Shown here one piece after another: positions 12,123 to 13,540 of a stretch of 13,540 bases of DNA. Position numbers and translations under genes: made by a program. The notes beneath the pieces are model-generated. The model made no database searches, was not told where the DNA came from, and was given only the letters and a program-made list of their open reading frames with translations. Each line of letters begins with the position of its first letter. Position 1 is the first letter of the stretch. Source of the DNA: M55B157 sp964626275 (GTDB taxonomy: Bacteria > Actinomycetota > Actinomycetes > S36-B12); NCBI GenBank assembly GCA_964626275.1, contig CAZVCZ010000039.1, forward strand, positions 1-13,540, written 5' to 3'.

Positions 12123-13540
12123 ACCCCAGGCCGTCCTCATCCACTGCCCCCGAGGTCGATCGCATCCGCAATATCGCGCTGGTCGGACCGAGCCATTCGG
12201 GGAAGACGACGCTGGTGGAGCACCTCGCCTTCGGCACGGGGGCGCTCAGCCGGGTCGGAACCGTGGAGGCAGGCACGACGCTGAGCGATGTCCATCCCAG
12301 CGATCGTGAGCAAGGCCGATCGACGGCACTCGGTGTCGTCACCCTCGATTACGCTGGCTACCGACTCAACCTGCTCGACACCCCGGGCTACCCCGATTTC
12401 GTCGGAGAGATGCGGGCCGGACTGCGGGCTGCCGATGCCGCACTCTTCGTCGTCTCCGCGGTTGATGAGGTGGACGCGCCCACGGTGATGCTGTGGGACG
12501 AATGCGCGGATGTCGGAATGCCGCGCGCCATCGTGATCACGAAGGCCGATCGTGATTCCGCGGACATTGATTCCACCATCGAGGCCTGCCAGACCATGCT
12601 CGGGCCCGATGACCCGATCCTGCCGGTGCATCTGCCCCTGCTCGACGACAACGAGAAGGTCATCGGACTCGTGGGGCTGATCGACGAATGCATCCTCGAC
12701 TACACCACCGGTTCGCCAGTCGAACGCGATCCGGATCCCCAGCATCTCGACCTCATCAGCGACTACCGCTCGACACTGCTCGAGGCCATCATCACCGAGT
12801 CGGAGGACGAGACCCTGCTGGACCGATTCCTCTCCGGGGAGAGCATCGAGGACGCGACGGTGGTGACCGACCTGGAGAAGGCCGTGGCCCGCGGACACTT
12901 CCATCCGATCCTCATCACGGCCACGACTCCGGCCGGGTTCGGGATTCACTCGCTCCTCGGCATCCTGACGCGAGGATTCCCCTCGCCCCTCGAGCACGCA
13001 CTTCCCCTGGTCACCTCACCCGACGGCGAGCCGCGGCCTCCGCTTGCCTGCGATCCGCAGGGGCCGCTGTGCGCAGAGGTCGTGCAGACCAGCTCGGACA
13101 CCTATGTCGGGCGGAAGTCCGTCGTGCGAGTGTTCTCCGGAACGCTCCTTCCCGACCGCGCTGTGCACGTCTCGGGGCATTTCCTCAGCGATCGCGGACA
13201 CGACGACCATGACGTCGACGAGCGGGCGGGCGCCGTCTTCGCGGCGCTTCCCGGCGACCAGGTGGCCATCCCCGAGGCCCGAGCCGGGGACATCGTCACT
13301 GTCACGCGACTGACGCGAGCCGAGACCGCCGACACATTGTCCGATCCGGAGTTTCCGCTCCTCATCGAACCGTGGGTCCTCCCGGATCCGCTGTACCCGG
13401 TGGCTCTTCGGTCCCCCGCCGCGTCCGATGATGCGAAGTTCACGGCCGCGCTCTCTCGCTGCGTCGCCGAGGATCCCACCCTGCGGCTCGAACGAGTTCC
13501 CCAGACGGGACAGACGATCCTGTGGTGCATGGGCGAGGGT
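12119..13540 (+). CDS. EF-G-like translational GTPase, EF-G2/FusA2 type (cut by window edge)
   Basis: A translation-factor GTPase related to elongation factor G but of the divergent second type found in actinobacteria such as mycobacterial FusA2. Its substrate and role are not established. The 474 visible residues hold the G domain: P-loop GPSHSGKT (23-30), a switch I segment DREQGRSTALGVVT (62-75) in place of the EF-G form with RGITI, and DTPGY (87-91, His in EF-G). The guanine-specificity position reads TKAD (141-144) instead of NKxD, so Asn is replaced by Thr. The G' insert-like region and an EF-G domain II-like part (about 310-400) follow, then the start of domain III (LYPVALRSPAASDDAKFTAAL, 425-445). 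It is divergent from pgsA. ATG 12119 is the only workable start behind the AGGAGG. The remaining domains are outside the window. Confidence 0.9.
   Translation, partial: MNPRPSSSTAPEVDRIRNIALVGPSHSGKTTLVEHLAFGTGALSRVGTVEAGTTLSDVHPSDREQGRSTALGVVTLDYAGYRLNLLDTPGYPDFVGEMRAGLRAADAALFVVSAVDEVDAPTVMLWDECADVGMPRAIVITKADRDSADIDSTIEACQTMLGPDDPILPVHLPLLDDNEKVIGLVGLIDECILDYTTGSPVERDPDPQHLDLISDYRSTLLEAIITESEDETLLDRFLSGESIEDATVVTDLEKAVARGHFHPILITATTPAGFGIHSLLGILTRGFPSPLEHALPLVTSPDGEPRPPLACDPQGPLCAEVVQTSSDTYVGRKSVVRVFSGTLLPDRAVHVSGHFLSDRGHDDHDVDERAGAVFAALPGDQVAIPEARAGDIVTVTRLTRAETADTLSDPEFPLLIEPWVLPDPLYPVALRSPAASDDAKFTAALSRCVAEDPTLRLERVPQTGQTILWCMGEG

Noticed and set aside
11983..12342. 120-codon upstream extension of pgsA
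   Set aside because: It would run antisense into the EF-G-like gene. The GTG at 11982 has GGGAGG at proper spacing and gives the normal family length.

Overview
The window looks like part of a high-GC Actinomycetota chromosome. Three things point there: GC-rich codon use with many GTG starts, a phosphatidylinositol mannoside (PIM) cluster (pgsA, patA, pimA) next to PdxS/PdxT, and the conserved actinobacterial order yebC-ruvC-ruvA-ruvB-yajC-secD. I cannot name the genus. Almost all of the window is one leftward (minus-strand) run of 13 genes from position 11982 to the left edge. Only the gene at the right edge is on the plus strand.

Read in the direction of transcription, the run begins with membrane phosphoinositide synthesis: pgsA (phosphatidylinositol phosphate synthase), patA (PIM acyltransferase) and pimA (first mannosyltransferase). 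Next come a small membrane-anchored LemA-like protein and a DUF3048 (YerB-type) lipoprotein. These five genes are joined by four successive 4-base stop/start overlaps (GTGA or ATGA). After a 134-base gap with two hairpins come pdxS and pdxT (PLP synthase), then yebC. A WS/DGAT-family acyltransferase (wax ester / triacylglycerol synthesis) sits between yebC and ruvC, two genes I expect to be neighbours in most actinobacteria. The Holliday-junction genes ruvC, ruvA and ruvB follow, then yajC and the first 217 codons of secD (Sec accessory complex), which runs off the left edge.

The 162-base gap before ruvC is the most interesting non-coding stretch. It holds a LexA/SOS-box-like sequence just after the acyltransferase stop codon, a perfect 8-bp stem hairpin, and about five tandem copies of a 13-bp unit ending 18 bases before the ruvC start codon. 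This suggests that ruvCAB has its own damage-responsive promoter and an unusual leader.

On the right, divergent from pgsA, is the first 474 codons of an EF-G-like GTPase of the EF-G2/FusA2 type with altered GTPase motifs. It starts behind a strong Shine-Dalgarno sequence that also fits a two-codon mini-ORF whose stop overlaps the real start. In the usual actinobacterial layout I would expect a HIT-family gene and thrS upstream of pgsA. They are not here.

No tRNA, rRNA, CRISPR array, insertion sequence or phage gene was seen, and no gene-free stretch exceeds 165 bases. Apart from the acyltransferase and the ruvC leader, this is a housekeeping region, and I found no convincing undescribed multi-gene system.
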